Source of the DNA: Pyricularia pennisetigena | Taxonomy: Eukaryota > Ascomycota > Sordariomycetes > Magnaporthales > Pyriculariaceae | Length of the DNA: 64,000 nucleotides | Direction of reading: 5' to 3' | Assembly (NCBI RefSeq): GCF_004337985.1 | Contig: NW_021940918.1 | Location: 682,001 to 746,000 of the forward strand | Part shown: piece by piece, positions 11,380-22,786 of the stretch | Layout of the letters: each line of letters begins with the position of its first letter | How positions within the stretch are numbered: the first letter of the stretch is position 1 | Notes under the pieces: generated by a model | The model's input: only the letters and a program-made list of their open reading frames with translations | Told to the model about the DNA's origin: nothing | Database searches by the model: none | Made by a program: the position numbers and the translations under genes

Positions 11380-12330
11380 TTACTTCTGTTGCTTCCTTGA
11401 CTTCTTGCTTTGTGTCCCATTCTCACCTCCCTCGATACCTGCAAACCCACGTTTCACGGACTTCCTAGAGGCGGCAGGGGTTAGGATCTTCCGAAGCGGT
11501 TCCGCTCCCCCGTCGAGCTCCTGGGTGTTGTTTACCAAATCCATGTCCAGTTTGATAAGTTCCGAAAAAGAGTCCCCCCAGCCTTCGGTAGATTTCTGGG
11601 ACTGGCCATATACCCGGGACATATTTCCTTTTTCGTTTATCTCTTCGTAATCACCATCACTCCCGTCATCGTTGTTATCGTATTCGTCGTCATCTGTATA
11701 TTCATTTTCATCCTCCCAACCCTCCTCCTCTTCGCTATCCTCGCTGTCCGCGATGTCGAATTCCTTTTCATTTTCGTTATTTTCAAATCCGCCAATATTG
11801 GTGTTTTCGAACTCCGACAAGGCGAAAGCCTCTGCGTATATCTCATTGCTAGGCTGCACAACCTGCGTTTGTAACTCCGTTACATTTGCGAAAGTATGGC
11901 CGTGCGCGTAGGGCGGTTCCAAGCTTGCGGGGCATGTCTTAAGCCGCGGAACTATAAACGTCTGTGGTCCCAAGGATCCGATATTTATCCGGCTGGGAAT
12001 CATATCTGTACAGAAAATAAACGCTTTTTGGATATCCGGATCCGAAATACAAATGCCTGAGCTGTCGAACAAAACTTTTTCATCAATAATAGCATCCCAG
12101 ATTTGAAGAATGGCCATTAAGTTTTGTTTAACCGTAGTATAAAAACAGCGTCCAAGCTCGAGACGTTGACGGAAAACATTTGTAAAGTCAAAATTGTTGG
12201 CTAATTCGCCAGCGAGGGCGATTTCCTGTGAGGACAATATACGTGGTGCGTTCGGATTGCTGGTTTGGACATAATGCTGGTATTTCACCCAACTGGCGAA
12301 CAAAGTCATGTCGTGGTGTGATGAGTTCAT
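11380..12330 (-). CDS. Acidic hypothetical protein, IR1 left copy
   Basis: 316 aa from the ATG at 12330 (the frame is open to 12405 without an ATG). Residues ~20-170 are a mixed globular region; then an Asp/Glu-rich block (for example DSEDSEEEEGWEDENEYTD) and a basic tail ending SKKSRKQQK, which could be a nuclear-localisation signal. Such an acidic plus basic layout suggests a nuclear or chromatin-linked protein, but that is inference; I do not recognise the family. The twin at 26415..27365 differs by six amino acids over the open frame, all from C:G/T:A transitions. Confidence 0.65.
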   Translation of the reverse strand: MNSSHHDMTLFASWVKYQHYVQTSNPNAPRILSSQEIALAGELANNFDFTNVFRQRLELGRCFYTTVKQNLMAILQIWDAIIDEKVLFDSSGICISDPDIQKAFIFCTDMIPSRINIGSLGPQTFIVPRLKTCPASLEPPYAHGHTFANVTELQTQVVQPSNEIYAEAFALSEFENTNIGGFENNENEKEFDIADSEDSEEEEGWEDENEYTDDDEYDNNDDGSDGDYEEINEKGNMSRVYGQSQKSTEGWGDSFSELIKLDMDLVNNTQELDGGAEPLRKILTPAASRKSVKRGFAGIEGGENGTQSKKSRKQQK

Positions 12331-12660
12331 AATAGGCTGAGGAAAAGTTATACCAGAAGTAAAAGAAAATTTGGAATCGGATTTATTTTCAGACGAACCG
12401 CCCAATTGAATATTAAATAGTATTTTTTATCCCAACATTTGTTCAATTATATATAAATAGCGACCACAGTCCTGGTTGAAGGAAAATATAAAATTCTATT
12501 TAATATACCAATTGGTGTTGGGGAAGGCAGTTTCGATAAACCGTCAAACGCCCGCGACCAGCGTAACGGCGGAGGTGTATACCTGGAGCCGGGATCCGCT
12601 CTTTACGATAAAGTCCGTTAAAATGTCCCGAAACCTGGCAATTTTGCAAAGTCGCCATTT

Positions 12661-13452
12661 TTAACATTGGAAACACACCCCATCCTTAGATTGCGATTGG
12701 GTTTGGTCGTCTGTCATTTTTAACGACAAAGATTTCAACTTAGGGAAAAAATCCAAAAAAGCCCTAATATGTTGAGGATTTTCCGTGTTTAAAAAACCGA
12801 TAACCAAAATTAATACAGCGGGCAAAGGAACGCAATGCTGGATATTTCCAATAAATTTGCCGTTTACTTGTAACATGGTTGTTCCGCCCCGTTGTGCCAA
12901 CGCCCTAAAGACAATTTCCACGGTGGCATCTACGGCGTCTGCAAAATGTGGTTGCAACCAAATATTTTTCACTAAACGGGTATATTTTGTGTTTTTTTCT
13001 CGTTTCAGTTTTTTAATATGCTCGATGGTAATGCAATTTAGTGCTGGCAGCGCGGTGAAAATATCTCTAAAACCCTCCACCGTAGGCCGTAACTTGCCAA
13101 CACTACTGTACGTGCAATATGCGTTTTCGACGGCAGGATCGTCCCAGCGGAGTGCGCCTTTGCGTTCTCCGCCAGACAAAAGTGGATGCGTTGCCCATTG
13201 GTTACGTTGGCATTTCGGCCAAACTGCGTGGTATATTTTCAGCGTTTTTACATTGTTGGCGATTGCAGTGTTGGTTAAAAAAACCTGTAAGTCTTTTACG
13301 CAATCAACTGTGGCAAGAACCCCTATAGTGTGGGCAAATACAGGGAGGGTAATATTTGCTAGCCATGAGGACGTTAGACGCAAGTTCCGCAGGGTACCCA
13401 GTGATAAAAAAATGGCAATTTTAATAACGAGCTCCGGGGGAAGTCGATCCAT
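12661..13452 (-). CDS. F-box-like protein, IR1 left copy
   Basis: 263 aa from the ATG at 13452. It opens MDRLPPELVIKIAIFLSLGT LRNLRL, the usual start of an F-box (LP-x-E-L, hydrophobic helix, R-L-x-S), which would dock to Skp1. The rest has scattered leucine-rich segments (VKTLKIYHAVWPKCQ, FPKLKSLSLKM) like the substrate-binding part of such proteins. It lies upstream of the acidic-protein gene on the same strand, with about 330 bp of AT-rich spacer containing a TATATATAA element. Four amino acids differ from the copy at 25293..26084. Confidence 0.7.
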   Translation of the reverse strand: MDRLPPELVIKIAIFLSLGTLRNLRLTSSWLANITLPVFAHTIGVLATVDCVKDLQVFLTNTAIANNVKTLKIYHAVWPKCQRNQWATHPLLSGGERKGALRWDDPAVENAYCTYSSVGKLRPTVEGFRDIFTALPALNCITIEHIKKLKREKNTKYTRLVKNIWLQPHFADAVDATVEIVFRALAQRGGTTMLQVNGKFIGNIQHCVPLPAVLILVIGFLNTENPQHIRAFLDFFPKLKSLSLKMTDDQTQSQSKDGVCFQC

Positions 13453-14242
13453 ATCGTCAACGATTTGCAATTGAAGTCGGTGCAAATCCGGACAACCCAA
13501 ATTGGATAGATGTTGGCGGATTTATTAATATCTCCAAATTTGGCAATCCCTTGGTTGCCAGGATCCAGGTTCAAAATCCCTCTGGCAATTCGGCCTGTCC
13601 CCAGGGCCTGGGCAACAAAAATAAACGACCTGATTACAGTAGTATTGCCTCAAGCGGGGAAATCACCATCGGTGTGCTGAAAAAGCGGAGACAAACCCGA
13701 CAGTTTGGTATCACATTATGCATTGTAGCGTGTTGGAACTAGTTACCTAGACTTTCCCCTGCAATATAATTGGTTAAGCTTCTACTCTGCTCCACACATC
13801 ACACACAGCCAACGTTGTTTTCTGACTACATACGAACTTGAGACAAAACCATCACCGTACACTGGAGCAAGTTGAAAGGAAATGCGATGGATTGACCATT
13901 CGCGGTTTTGACCGGACCTGTACTGAACGTTTTGCTTGTATCAACAAAGTAGGGGAACACAACGAAATATAATGCTGCCTCCGTCACAGCATAGGAGCCA
14001 GCTTCAAGGTGCATACTTATTGCTTACGCTGCACCCTGAGAGTTCAGTCGTAACACTTATGGCTCAGAGAGCATTGTTATTTGATGAAAATTCAAGGTGA
14101 CCACCTATTCACTCATGAAATACTGCAGAAAAACACAGAAAACCATGGACGAAAGCAAATGCCATCGATAAATCTCCAAGTATCCCCTGCCCTACCGGCA
14201 AAACTGCAATGTGATAGCAGGATCTGATTATCCGCATCCAAC

Positions 14243-16212
14243 TTATTGCTTCTCCTCAAAACCGACGTTTGTTAATAGTAGGAGCGGTATGTATCCGTGC
14301 GACATTGCCTGTGGTGCCAGTATAGCTGTCCCGGGCGTCTGCACCTCCATTTGCGGCACGCTGTCGGCATCCGGCGACTGCTCCACAGGAGGCACTTTTT
14401 CGAGAGCTGGAGCTGGCGATTTTGGTACCGTTAGTTCCGTTATCACGGGCGACACCCTAAATGCACTTTTTGCTTCGGATAATCGATGTGGCCATAGCGG
14501 CAGTGGTTTGAAGTCCAACGGCGACTGACATGCGGATGGCAAAACTGGCTCCTCTGGCGAGTACAAAGCCGTGTCACTGAGCGCAGAAAGTTCTGCTTGG
14601 CCTGCAGTGAGGTACTCTTGGCCGGGAAACTCGCCACTCGGTGGTGGTGTGACGAGATCGTGTGGGAGTGCTATTATCGGTCGGGCGCTAATATCCGAGG
14701 AGTGTGGGTTGTTGGCCGGTGCTAGTGACGTCGCCGTCAATTTTCTAAGTCGGGGCCGAGCGGATGTTAACGTGGGACTGTCAGCACGTGGCATCTCGAC
14801 TAGCCTGTTTGGAACCACTCCTGTAACATTGAAGCCAATCGCGCAGTTGGTTGTTTTCTCTTTGGTTGGGTTCACATCCAGCTCCGTCAGCTTGCTAGGC
14901 TCCACACTTCCATCCATAACTGCTTCTTTGGCCTTTTCGGGCAAACATGCAGACAGCGGGAAATTGACCGGTAACAACTGCACGGGCGCTGAGGGCCGAG
15001 AGCTAATGGGGTCTGTGACTCTACTCAGGTCCAAAAGTCTGTCCAGCTCATCGTAGTCAGGCAAAGGCAAATCGTGGGCCTCGACCCCGGGGTTGGGCGT
15101 GACGCCATCCCACTCGCCCTCGGCCGTATCCCTGCCTGGACGACGGACCAGCTTCGCAAACGGGGCGTTGTCCGTGTCAACAACGAGGAGATGCTTGGTG
15201 CCCCTGCCGAGGACTCCATAAATGTTGACCTCGCCGTTCTGGATGCCCATGACGGCACTAGTACCAGCGTACAATACATCTCGTTCAATACCGCAGCGGT
15301 TGGCAAAGACGAGAATAATTTCGGCATCTCTCTCGGCACGGATCAGAGGCTCCATGCGTTTGGCCCAGTATTCGAGTGTTTCCATGTCAGGCTCATAGGG
15401 CTTGCTGCAAAAGGCGGCGCGGTCCTCAAGCGTGCTCCATGCCACGGAGATAATGACGACATTGGCGTGCGATTCAAGGATGTGGAATGCAAACTCGAAC
15501 TGGTGCCAAGGTCTTTCGAACTTATAGGGACTGTTATCGCTTTGTCAACGAAGCCCCCCAGGTTTTACTGGGTAAATTTGGTTAAGTAAGATGGAGATCT
15601 TACTTGATGTCCATGCCTATAGAAGAATGATTGGTTAGTAAGTGCGACCAGCGGTGAACTCCATGCGAGTGGAACTGCCTACTTACAGATCCCTAGGGCC
15701 GTTTGCCCGATGCCATCCACTTCACCTTGGAAAAAACCGCCAGTCCCCTCCTTACACCATGTCTCGTCTTTGTAGTAAAGATGCTGCTTTCTGTAGTTTG
15801 CCAAGGTCTCGCCATCCTCATTGACAAGGAGCAATGAGTTGAAATGTACAGGACCACTCCAATCTGTGCTGGTCTCCGGGTAACCCACAGCAACCTTGCA
15901 GTTGTACTTGAGTGCCGTAGTCCTAGCCCAGAGTGCCGATATCCCTGAGCCTTTCGGCTCAAGGTAAGGCTGGATCTCCTCTAGTGATTCGAAGTTATAA
16001 CCTGGAACGAGTTTGTATTAGCTCGCTAGTCCAAAATTTCACCGCGCGTATGGATGGACTTTCGCACCAGTAAAAGCCATCTCGGGAAGCACCAGCAGGT
16101 CAAGGCTTTCGAGTTCATTTCGATTCGCGCGGTTCAAAACCGAATCAGCACGATTCAGATTGTTATCAATATCGCCAACCTCTGGCGCAAATTGAAGACA
16201 GCCGATCCTCAT
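14243..16212 (-). CDS. Nta1-like N-terminal amidase (carbon-nitrogen hydrolase), four exons
   Basis: Exons 16068..16212, 15687..16001, 15604..15616 and 14243..15530 give 586 aa. The start MRIGCLQFAPEVGDIDNNL and all three catalytic motifs of the nitrilase superfamily are visible: Glu44 in LPEMAFTGYNF, Lys120 in YRKQHLYY, Cys154 in GICMDINPYKFERPW. Nta1-type enzymes deamidate N-terminal Asn/Gln so that proteins enter the Arg/N-end degradation pathway. The catalytic domain ends near residue 285 (GRGTKHLLVVDT); the Ser/Pro-rich rest is an extension common in fungal members. The 13-nt third exon is required to join GIC-MDIN; introns are 66, 70 and 73 nt. The gene appears intact. Confidence 0.88.
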
Positions 16213-17091
16213 TCTAAAACTGATTATTGTTGGGAGAAGGTGCGCAAAACGGCTGAAAGATGGGGCTGGAAAAATTTGTCCAAAACGTTTGGGTATGTAT
16301 TCGACTTTAAATGCAGGGCGGTTGACATAGTATTTCGTTTCAAATTCCCAAAAGACATTTTCAATGCCCCGGCCTCAGGACTCAACAGATAAAACAAGAA
16401 AAAACAAGGGAAGCGGCAAACCTGATCAGGTAGGTCCCGTTCCAAGAAGGAGGATTTGGAAATATCGCGATGTGTAGGCTTGTGATGCTAAAAATATCGC
16501 GGGTAGCGCATCTTTCGCATGGAATCATTCCAAACTTCTAGAATAGTAAAAGAATTTACATTACAATACGAGAAAAATATGGCCGTGGGATACGCGATAT
16601 TGCGGGTGCTCACCGCACCCAAAACTAAATATAGCAACTTCTCAACTGAGGTTTGTTCTCCGCGTAATGATACCCGGCTCACAGATAATATGCGAGCATC
16701 AAGGCCAGCTTATTCAAAACTTTCTATATTTAGGTGGTTGATGATTTGCTTTATGATTTCTGTTTTGGGTAACGGGTCCCTTGTGTGCAGAAAGACGCTT
16801 AGACAATTCTGATCTGGCATCACAAAAGATACATTGCATATTGAGTCAACCCAACAGACCAAGATGTGATCACGTAGGGTTACATTAGCTGACGATTCGC
16901 AAAACTAACAAAAAGGGTATCTGACGCAAGGCCAACATTTGAGTACAACGTCGTCTCCCCAATACATACTCTAAAATCATTGACCGTTCAACGTGGGTAC
17001 GAGACAAAAGCGCCCTAGTCTCCAAAGCTAGAAGCCAACTAGCTTGGATTTTGCATCCTATCGCCTTGGCGCCTTTCACAGTTCTTCCACG
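16213..17091. other. Intergenic between amidase and F-box pseudogene
   Basis: Short open frames only (for example 16519..16812 +); nothing recognised. It should hold the divergent upstream regions of the two neighbouring genes. Confidence 0.4.
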
Positions 17092-18844
17092 ATGCCCATT
17101 CACAATCTAGTATGGGAGCTCGTGTCTCACATTGCTCAGGAACTTGACGCGCAGCACTTATTCAACTTTTCTCTATCGTGTCGAACCCTGCAACGGCTCA
17201 TTTGGGACGACCATATATGCGCAATGTTTTTAGAAGTAAGCTGCAGCCTTGAACCAACACGGGTATCCCAAGCACATATTTCTTTGATGTCTGATATACT
17301 TCCTTCACCAAGGGAGTCGAGGAATTTGGGTCGTTCCGGAGTCTGACACTGACAGAATTTACATGGAAGTCGACCGCCCCGTTTGCACCAGAGACCAAGG
17401 CGGCTCATAAAAGCAAAAATTATGCTAAAGCATTACGGCTAATTGTGAAGCGTCGAACCGCGATTTTGTCTGCATCTTCGTACCTGGCCGCGGTCGTTGC
17501 CGAAGCAGAATCCTTCCTTTATTCAAATGGAGTTCTTTGCTACCTCAGCAACGGGTTACTAAAAATACGTGATCTGCACAACTCGGCACTTGAAGACACT
17601 GTTAGCATCGGAAAGCTCCTGGAAGTAGAAGACCACCTTTCTGGGACCATCAAGGATGAACACTTTAAACTGCGCATCTTGAACTACGCGGATGGCTTCG
17701 TTTCTTGTTATCTCAACCCCGGAAATCGATCATTCCCCCGGCTTCTAGTCATCAGCCTTTCCCACGGCCGCTTGTTCAGTCATACACTTGCATCCTCGCG
17801 GAAAATCTTCGTACGAAATGACGATAAATACCTTTATTATGGTACTCATAGTGCCATCGCAAGGGATGGAAGTCAGCGCTGGGTACTTCAGGGCTGTAAT
17901 CTCCTGAATGGTACTTGGCAAAACGATTTGACACATCTTTCTGACAGAATTGGCTCCGATATTGGCGCCAACATCTGCTTCGAGATCATTGACGGCTACT
18001 TTTACGCCCTGGGAAGTCAGAGAAACTCTCTCTATAACTCCTATATTTGCGTCCGATTTCGCATTGATCAGTCTTAAAAATATGGAGGAGTGGCAGGAGT
18101 TTCATTCTGAGGGCCCTGCCAATATTCAACGGACTTTCATCGCTCAGGATGAGCGCACTGGGGTGCTGAATATCGTCCAGGGACGTATTGAGTCGGGGGA
18201 AGGGCCCAGTGCCAACAAGATGACATATTACAGAAAAAGGCTTCAGTTTCCTGGCGATGGCGACAAATCAGCCTTGTCCTCTACAGGCCCACTGACAACT
18301 GCCGGATACGGAGAACCTAGCAGTGTTACACACGCCTCAGACCACAACGCTGCCAACCTACGTTTGTTAACTCCGAACGACTCAGTCTTCTGGTGCTACT
18401 TAGACCGTCCCTTGCGAAGCCAAAGAATAAGACTAAGGATCAATTTAGCCCATTTTACTGCGCCTGCCACGCTCAACACTGGATGCCCAACTCGGGACCA
18501 GCGCATCGAAAGGCACATGTCAAGAGCAAACCTCTGGTCGCCTCCAGATTGGGATAATGACAAAAATGTCAAAGCTCTCAATGCCATTATCAGCCCGCAA
18601 CTTGAGCAAAATTTTATTGGGATGTGGGATGAGAGATTAAAATGCTACACACAAGGAGGCTTGCTCAACACTGTTCTTGATCCTTCAATACGTTTACAAG
18701 GCACTCGAAGATGGGTTAGCGTATACTGCTGAAGGCTTCCATCTGGGTGATACAAACCGATATCGGGACGATAATGGGGAAGCTGGAAGGGATGGAATGT
18801 TAACATGGGCAGATTTTCGCGGTGGGTGGACATGGATTGCGTGA
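17092..18844 (+). pseudogene. Fungal F-box protein gene with three frameshifts
   Basis: Starts MPIHNLVWELVSHIAQELDA, an F-box, and continues with motifs of a widespread fungal F-box family: RRTAILSASSYLAAVV, FLYSNGVLCYL, NDDKYLYYGTHS, SDIGANICFEIIDGYFYAL, TYYRKRLQF, and a final TWADFRGGWTWIA. Reading the whole protein requires frame changes near 17310, 18070 and 18730. The family's usual layout is conserved otherwise, so decay is recent or the sequence has errors. In a working copy the protein would be the substrate adaptor of an SCF ubiquitin ligase. Confidence 0.8.
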
Positions 18845-18959
18845 TTTGATTCCGTATCAGACTAGGACTCGTTTACTATGTTGATGTTTGTCAATCCATG
18901 ACCAGCTCGCGCGCAGGCTTTCTTGGAGGTCCTTGGCGAGGATCTCGGGGCAAGTTGTC

Positions 18960-19330
18960 CGGAATCCAGGATCCAGGATCCAGATCCTTCTGCCAACTCG
19001 GCCTACGAGGTGGTCTGGATGACAGAGGTGATGGCTTTCCATCGGTGTGCTGAAAAAGCGGAGATAAACCCGACAGTTTGGTATCACAATAAAGTGTTTG
19101 CATAAGAGGTTGGAACTGGTAAGTTTTTCTCTGCAGTATAATTGGTCAAGCTTTCTTGGTGCTCCACACACCACAAGAAGAGGATTACATTGGTGCTAAA
19201 TTTTGCAGGTCCAACAGGTACGAAAAGACATGTGATCTACATGCAGGCTGTTTTCGGACTACATACGTAAATTATATGAAAATCCTCTCTCATTGTCAAG
19301 CACAAGCAAATGTCGCACAATCTCTTCGAA
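18960..19330 (+). repeat. Diverged partial copy of IR1 inner flank
   Basis: Blocks match 13560-13830: GGATCCAG, CGGTGTGCTGAAAAAGCGGA, AACCCGACAGTTTGGTATCA, TATAATTGGT-AAGCTT, GCTCCACACA, TTTTC-GACTACATACG. The F-box gene itself is absent. It follows the F-box pseudogene directly, so a flank of this family was probably copied or left behind. Confidence 0.7.
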
Positions 19331-19375
19331 ATTAAATAAGTAGCCAAAAAGAGCTAAAGAAACACCCATCCGTAC

Positions 19376-20277
19376 TCAAAGCGATTCAGATAATGTAATA
19401 GTTGTAAATAACGTTGTAAAGGTCCTCGTTACTGTGACTAAACCTCGCGCGACATCAGGGGCTGCAAGACGAGAAGCGGTGCTAACCTGAACAAAACCAT
19501 TGCCATCAGCACTGCGGCTCACAGAACTGGCCAGGGTGGAGGGTGACATGGATTGACCTTCGTTCAAAAGCACTGAGGAGGACAGTGTGCCATCTGATAA
19601 CGTATCTGTGGTCGTGGTTACGGTTGTGCTTGTACTAGACGTTGTACTTGACGTTGTACTTATATGTGACGTCGTGCTTGCGTCTATATTTGTGGTCGAA
19701 CCACCTTCCACAGAGAGAGAGACTAGCAATGCCGTGTTGGCATTCCGTGGCCAACTTTGACAAGAAACGGTTCCATCTAGAAATGGGGGAGCTCGGGGGC
19801 TACCACGTCCCTCCGAAACAATGGCGCGCACACAAGTATGTGCAGCCACCCCGCACGTCCTACACGGCTCCATTATTAGTGCAACGCAAGCTAGAAAGCA
19901 GGCAAGGGAGGAAAGGGTCTGACCAGGTCACATATGCATCACCATTCGGCACCCCAATGGGCACCTGGAAACTGGCGTTTTCCGACCCAAAGTGACAGGA
20001 TCCTGAGCCGTAAAAATATGTGATTGGTGGAAAGGCAGGGTTTGCAAAGTAAATTGCCGCGCGGCAGTCTTTCCTGGCCGGGGTGTGATTTCTGTAAACG
20101 TGGTTAGCACTGCTGAATTAGTGGCGAGAACAAGGGAACTTGGTGCATGTACATGGTTTGTATTATAGATTTGCCAGCAACGAGCTGCAAAGGTGGGTCT
20201 GAGATACAGAAGTTAAAAGGGCCTCCGAACGCGCTGCTCAAAGAAACAAAAACAGTCAAAAGAATCGGAAGCAGCAT
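19376..20277 (-). pseudogene. Decayed gene for a secreted Ser/Thr-rich protein
   Basis: From the ATG at 20277 the reading is MLLPILLTVFVSLSSAFGG, a clear signal peptide, then PFNFCISDPPLQL; this frame stops at 20104. Further pieces in other frames follow (NSAVLTTFTEITPR; NASFQVPIGVPNGDAYVTW), and the frame 19376..19873 encodes a Ser/Thr run (STTSHISTTSSTTSSTSTTV) like the stalk of a GPI-anchored or membrane-anchored wall protein. The layout signal peptide, small beta-rich domain, Ser/Thr stalk is common in fungi. At least two frameshifts are needed. A short related piece (CACCCTAATGGGCACCTGGA) is at about 51615. Confidence 0.55.
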
Positions 20278-20431
20278 TTTAAGTTCGGTGTGTACAACAA
20301 GTTCAGACGTTTGTTTTTCTTGAACTTTTCTTCAGATGAAACGGTGGTATTTTGCCTTTTTGTAACGACGCTGGACCCCGGATCCCGGCTTGCGGTCTCC
20401 TGTACTCATTGAAGCCCTGCAACCAGGCGCC

Positions 20432-20960
20432 ATGGACGACAGTTATGGCTTCATGCTAGACCCAAGCTGGCATGCAAACGCCTGCCTTGATTCCAACTTT
20501 CTCGACAACGTGGAAGGGATACAAGACTCAAGGAGCCATTCCGGCGCCCTTCCAGGGTCAAACGTGGACTTCAACTACGGAGCCTTTATCACCGAGCTTA
20601 ACAACTGCGAGAAAGAGGATTTGAGAAGGTTTGTAGCGAGCCTAAGCCCCTATAAAAGGATAGGACTGACGAATAAATAAAAGTCTTGGAATTACTACAA
20701 TATCCCGACTCGAGAAATCCGAAGATGCAGCAAAACAGAGAGATCAGCAACTGGCGGATAAGCTTGCAAAGATTGATAATACCAATACACAGATTCTTGC
20801 TATGCTTGAAAAACTGGAAGTCCAATCTGGGGAGAGCTTTAGTGTTCTAAAAGAAGTTAAGGAGATGATCAAAGCTGTGGGGAGCGGCCTGAGCCAGTTC
20901 AACACAATGGTGGTTAAGTATTTTAACGGAGAGCATGGAAAAAACAGGCAAAGCAAGTGA
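20432..20960 (+). CDS. Coiled-coil hypothetical protein, two reading frames
   Basis: The first part starts MDDSYGFMLDPSWHANACLD and runs to 20680; the next frame, open from about 20664 to 20960, encodes a strong heptad pattern (EKSEDAAKQRDQQLADKLAK, ILAMLEKLEVQSGESFSVLK) with a Lys-rich end. A one-base shift or an unrecognised intron between 20640 and 20690 would join them into a ~170-aa protein: acidic head plus coiled coil. No family is recognised. It sits near two other coiled-coil genes (21589 and 23892). Confidence 0.45.
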
Positions 20961-21588
20961 TACCATGTGTTATTTATTGTCCCGTAGGCGTAATAACTAG
21001 GTGCAGTTCCGTCGCAGCTGCCACAAGTCTAAAAGAAAATAACTGATCTACATTCCGTTGCTTAATGCTTTGTGATCGCAATTATTTTTCTTCGCGACAT
21101 GATACCAATAAGGGTTAAGAATTCAGTGTATTGCTCTTCCAGAGTCACGCGAGCCCTTAAAAGAGACGAGAGGCTGCCAATAGCGCCCACGGGTAACACA
21201 TTACTGGCGCACTGTGCCGCTGGGTACAAAGGCGACAGGCCAAAGCCCTCATTAGAGCTTGCTGATTGCTCATCAATGTTGGCGCTACAGCACCGCCGAC
21301 ACCATTGCTTGCGTCTTAATGCTTATTCAGATCTTGCAGGCCACGCCATAAAACCTCTTAATTTCAGTGCTTACTCTGTGCAAACCAGTTCTTCCCATAA
21401 TTGCTCCTAATTCTGGTTCTAGGATATCTCCTACAAACTGGATCCTGGCTCAGCCGGTCGCCAGGACTCCAAAGACTGCCAACAGTTTAAAGGGTTAAGA
21501 TATGCTACCTCAGCTGCTTTTCTCTTGAAACCTTCAGTTTTGGACTAAAACGTTGGTTTCTTGGCTTTTGGCTTTTTCTGCGTGCACA
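20961..21588. other. Intergenic, no gene seen
   Basis: A 112-codon frame at 21072..21410 lacks any recognisable feature; no support for a gene. Confidence 0.4.
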
Positions 21589-22263
21589 ATGTCATCACGC
21601 AATCCTAATGAGGACCTTTTACCTGCTTGGATTTCCCCACTCAACACCCTAGATCTGCATCAGCGACCCCTTTCTGCATCAAACTCAAGCCGTTTAAGAG
21701 ATGGGTGTGAACTTAAGATTTTGGAGGTCGCACGGGAACTCCAAAAGACCAACAAAGACTTGCAGTCGGAAGCAATAACAACTTTTCGACTTGAAGATCG
21801 TATTGGCGGCGCTGAAGCTAAAGCTGCCATTGTCGAGGCCAAGACCAAATTGTGGGAAGAAACAGTGTCCCGCCTTAAGGAACGTATAAAACAAGGAGAT
21901 CAGGATAACTTATTATTCAGGGAAAATATTTCTTCCTGGTTAAAACATATAATTCATTCCATTGATCACATCAGGACAGATAATTCTAGTTCATCACGGG
22001 CTACTCGTGGTTTTTGGAAAGAATTCACGAGCTTACACGTGGAACACAGCGCCCTCCGGCGACAAATAAATAGCCTGGAGGCTCGCCTTCATATCCTTGA
22101 GGAGACTTGCGGCGACAACAGTCTTTCGGCCAAAAAGAATTATGCACAAACTACACCCAGAAAAAACGAAGGTGTCGATTTATTTGCCAATCAGCCCGAC
22201 CGACAGGCTCGGCCACTTGCTGGAAGTACAATGGCTTCTGGCAAAAGCAGCAGACAGCTATAA
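21589..22263 (+). CDS. Coiled-coil hypothetical protein
   Basis: 224 aa from the ATG at 21589 (MSSRNPNEDLLPAWISPLN). Residues ~40-110 and ~150-180 are rich in charged heptads (ELQKTNKDLQSEAITTFRLE; LRRQINSLEARLHILEE), so a coiled coil is likely. The C-terminus is basic and Ser-rich. There is no signal peptide or membrane segment. No family known to me. The single uninterrupted frame and ordinary codon use argue for a real gene. Confidence 0.55.
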   Translation: MSSRNPNEDLLPAWISPLNTLDLHQRPLSASNSSRLRDGCELKILEVARELQKTNKDLQSEAITTFRLEDRIGGAEAKAAIVEAKTKLWEETVSRLKERIKQGDQDNLLFRENISSWLKHIIHSIDHIRTDNSSSSRATRGFWKEFTSLHVEHSALRRQINSLEARLHILEETCGDNSLSAKKNYAQTTPRKNEGVDLFANQPDRQARPLAGSTMASGKSSRQL

Positions 22264-22786
22264 CATATAAGCGTATTGACCACGCACCTGAAAACTAAGC
22301 TGAATAACGAGGTTTTATAATTGGGGTTAAGTCCTTATTTCGTTTTCACAGCAGTTTCTTGGTAAGTAACCTCGCCTGTTGTACATTTCACTTTTTTATT
22401 TTGGAAAATGCTTTCGTCCTGACTTTTGCCCTTATCGAATCCTGTTGCCTCAACCATTAGATTTTTTGAGTTTATACAAACTCAGCCATCATAAATCTAC
22501 GTGCACAAGTAATAAAAATCTAATGACAATCTTAACAACGCTTGCAGAAGCTGGGTAGTACTCTCAGGTCGGGGGCGTTGGGTTCAAGAAGTTCCAGGTG
22601 TTTCCACAGATAGGTCAAGGTGTCACACATTTGTATAGCGTAGTCAGCACTAGAGCCCGACAAATCTAGCAACGCGCGTGTAACCTGCATATACATAACG
22701 CTACACAGTTTAATATATAAATTCCTACCTAATAAACTTGAATGCACGTCTGGGTTGGCAGGTCAAGAACGGTTCGAGTGTGTGTC
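22264..22786. other. Intergenic, no gene seen
   Basis: AT-rich; only short frames. Downstream regions of the two convergent neighbours. Confidence 0.4.

Larger units (their letters stand above)
11345..13826. repeat. IR1 left arm (inverted duplicate of 24925-27400)
   Basis: Base-by-base reading shows this arm is the reverse complement of 24925-27400 with few substitutions and equal ORF lengths. Homology begins near ACAAGCAGATACCTCCTC (about 11345) and stops at the ACGTTGTTTTC near 13826. Each arm carries two genes in the same order. No terminal inverted repeat or target-site duplication was evident at the edges. Confidence 0.9.

Noticed and set aside
12785..13474. 229-codon + strand frame (and its mirror 25271..25960)
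   Set aside because: Antisense shadow of the F-box-like gene, conserved only because the two arms are recent copies.
14571..15589. Long + strand frames (161 and 171 codons)
   Set aside because: Shadows of the GC-rich amidase exon 4 on the other strand.
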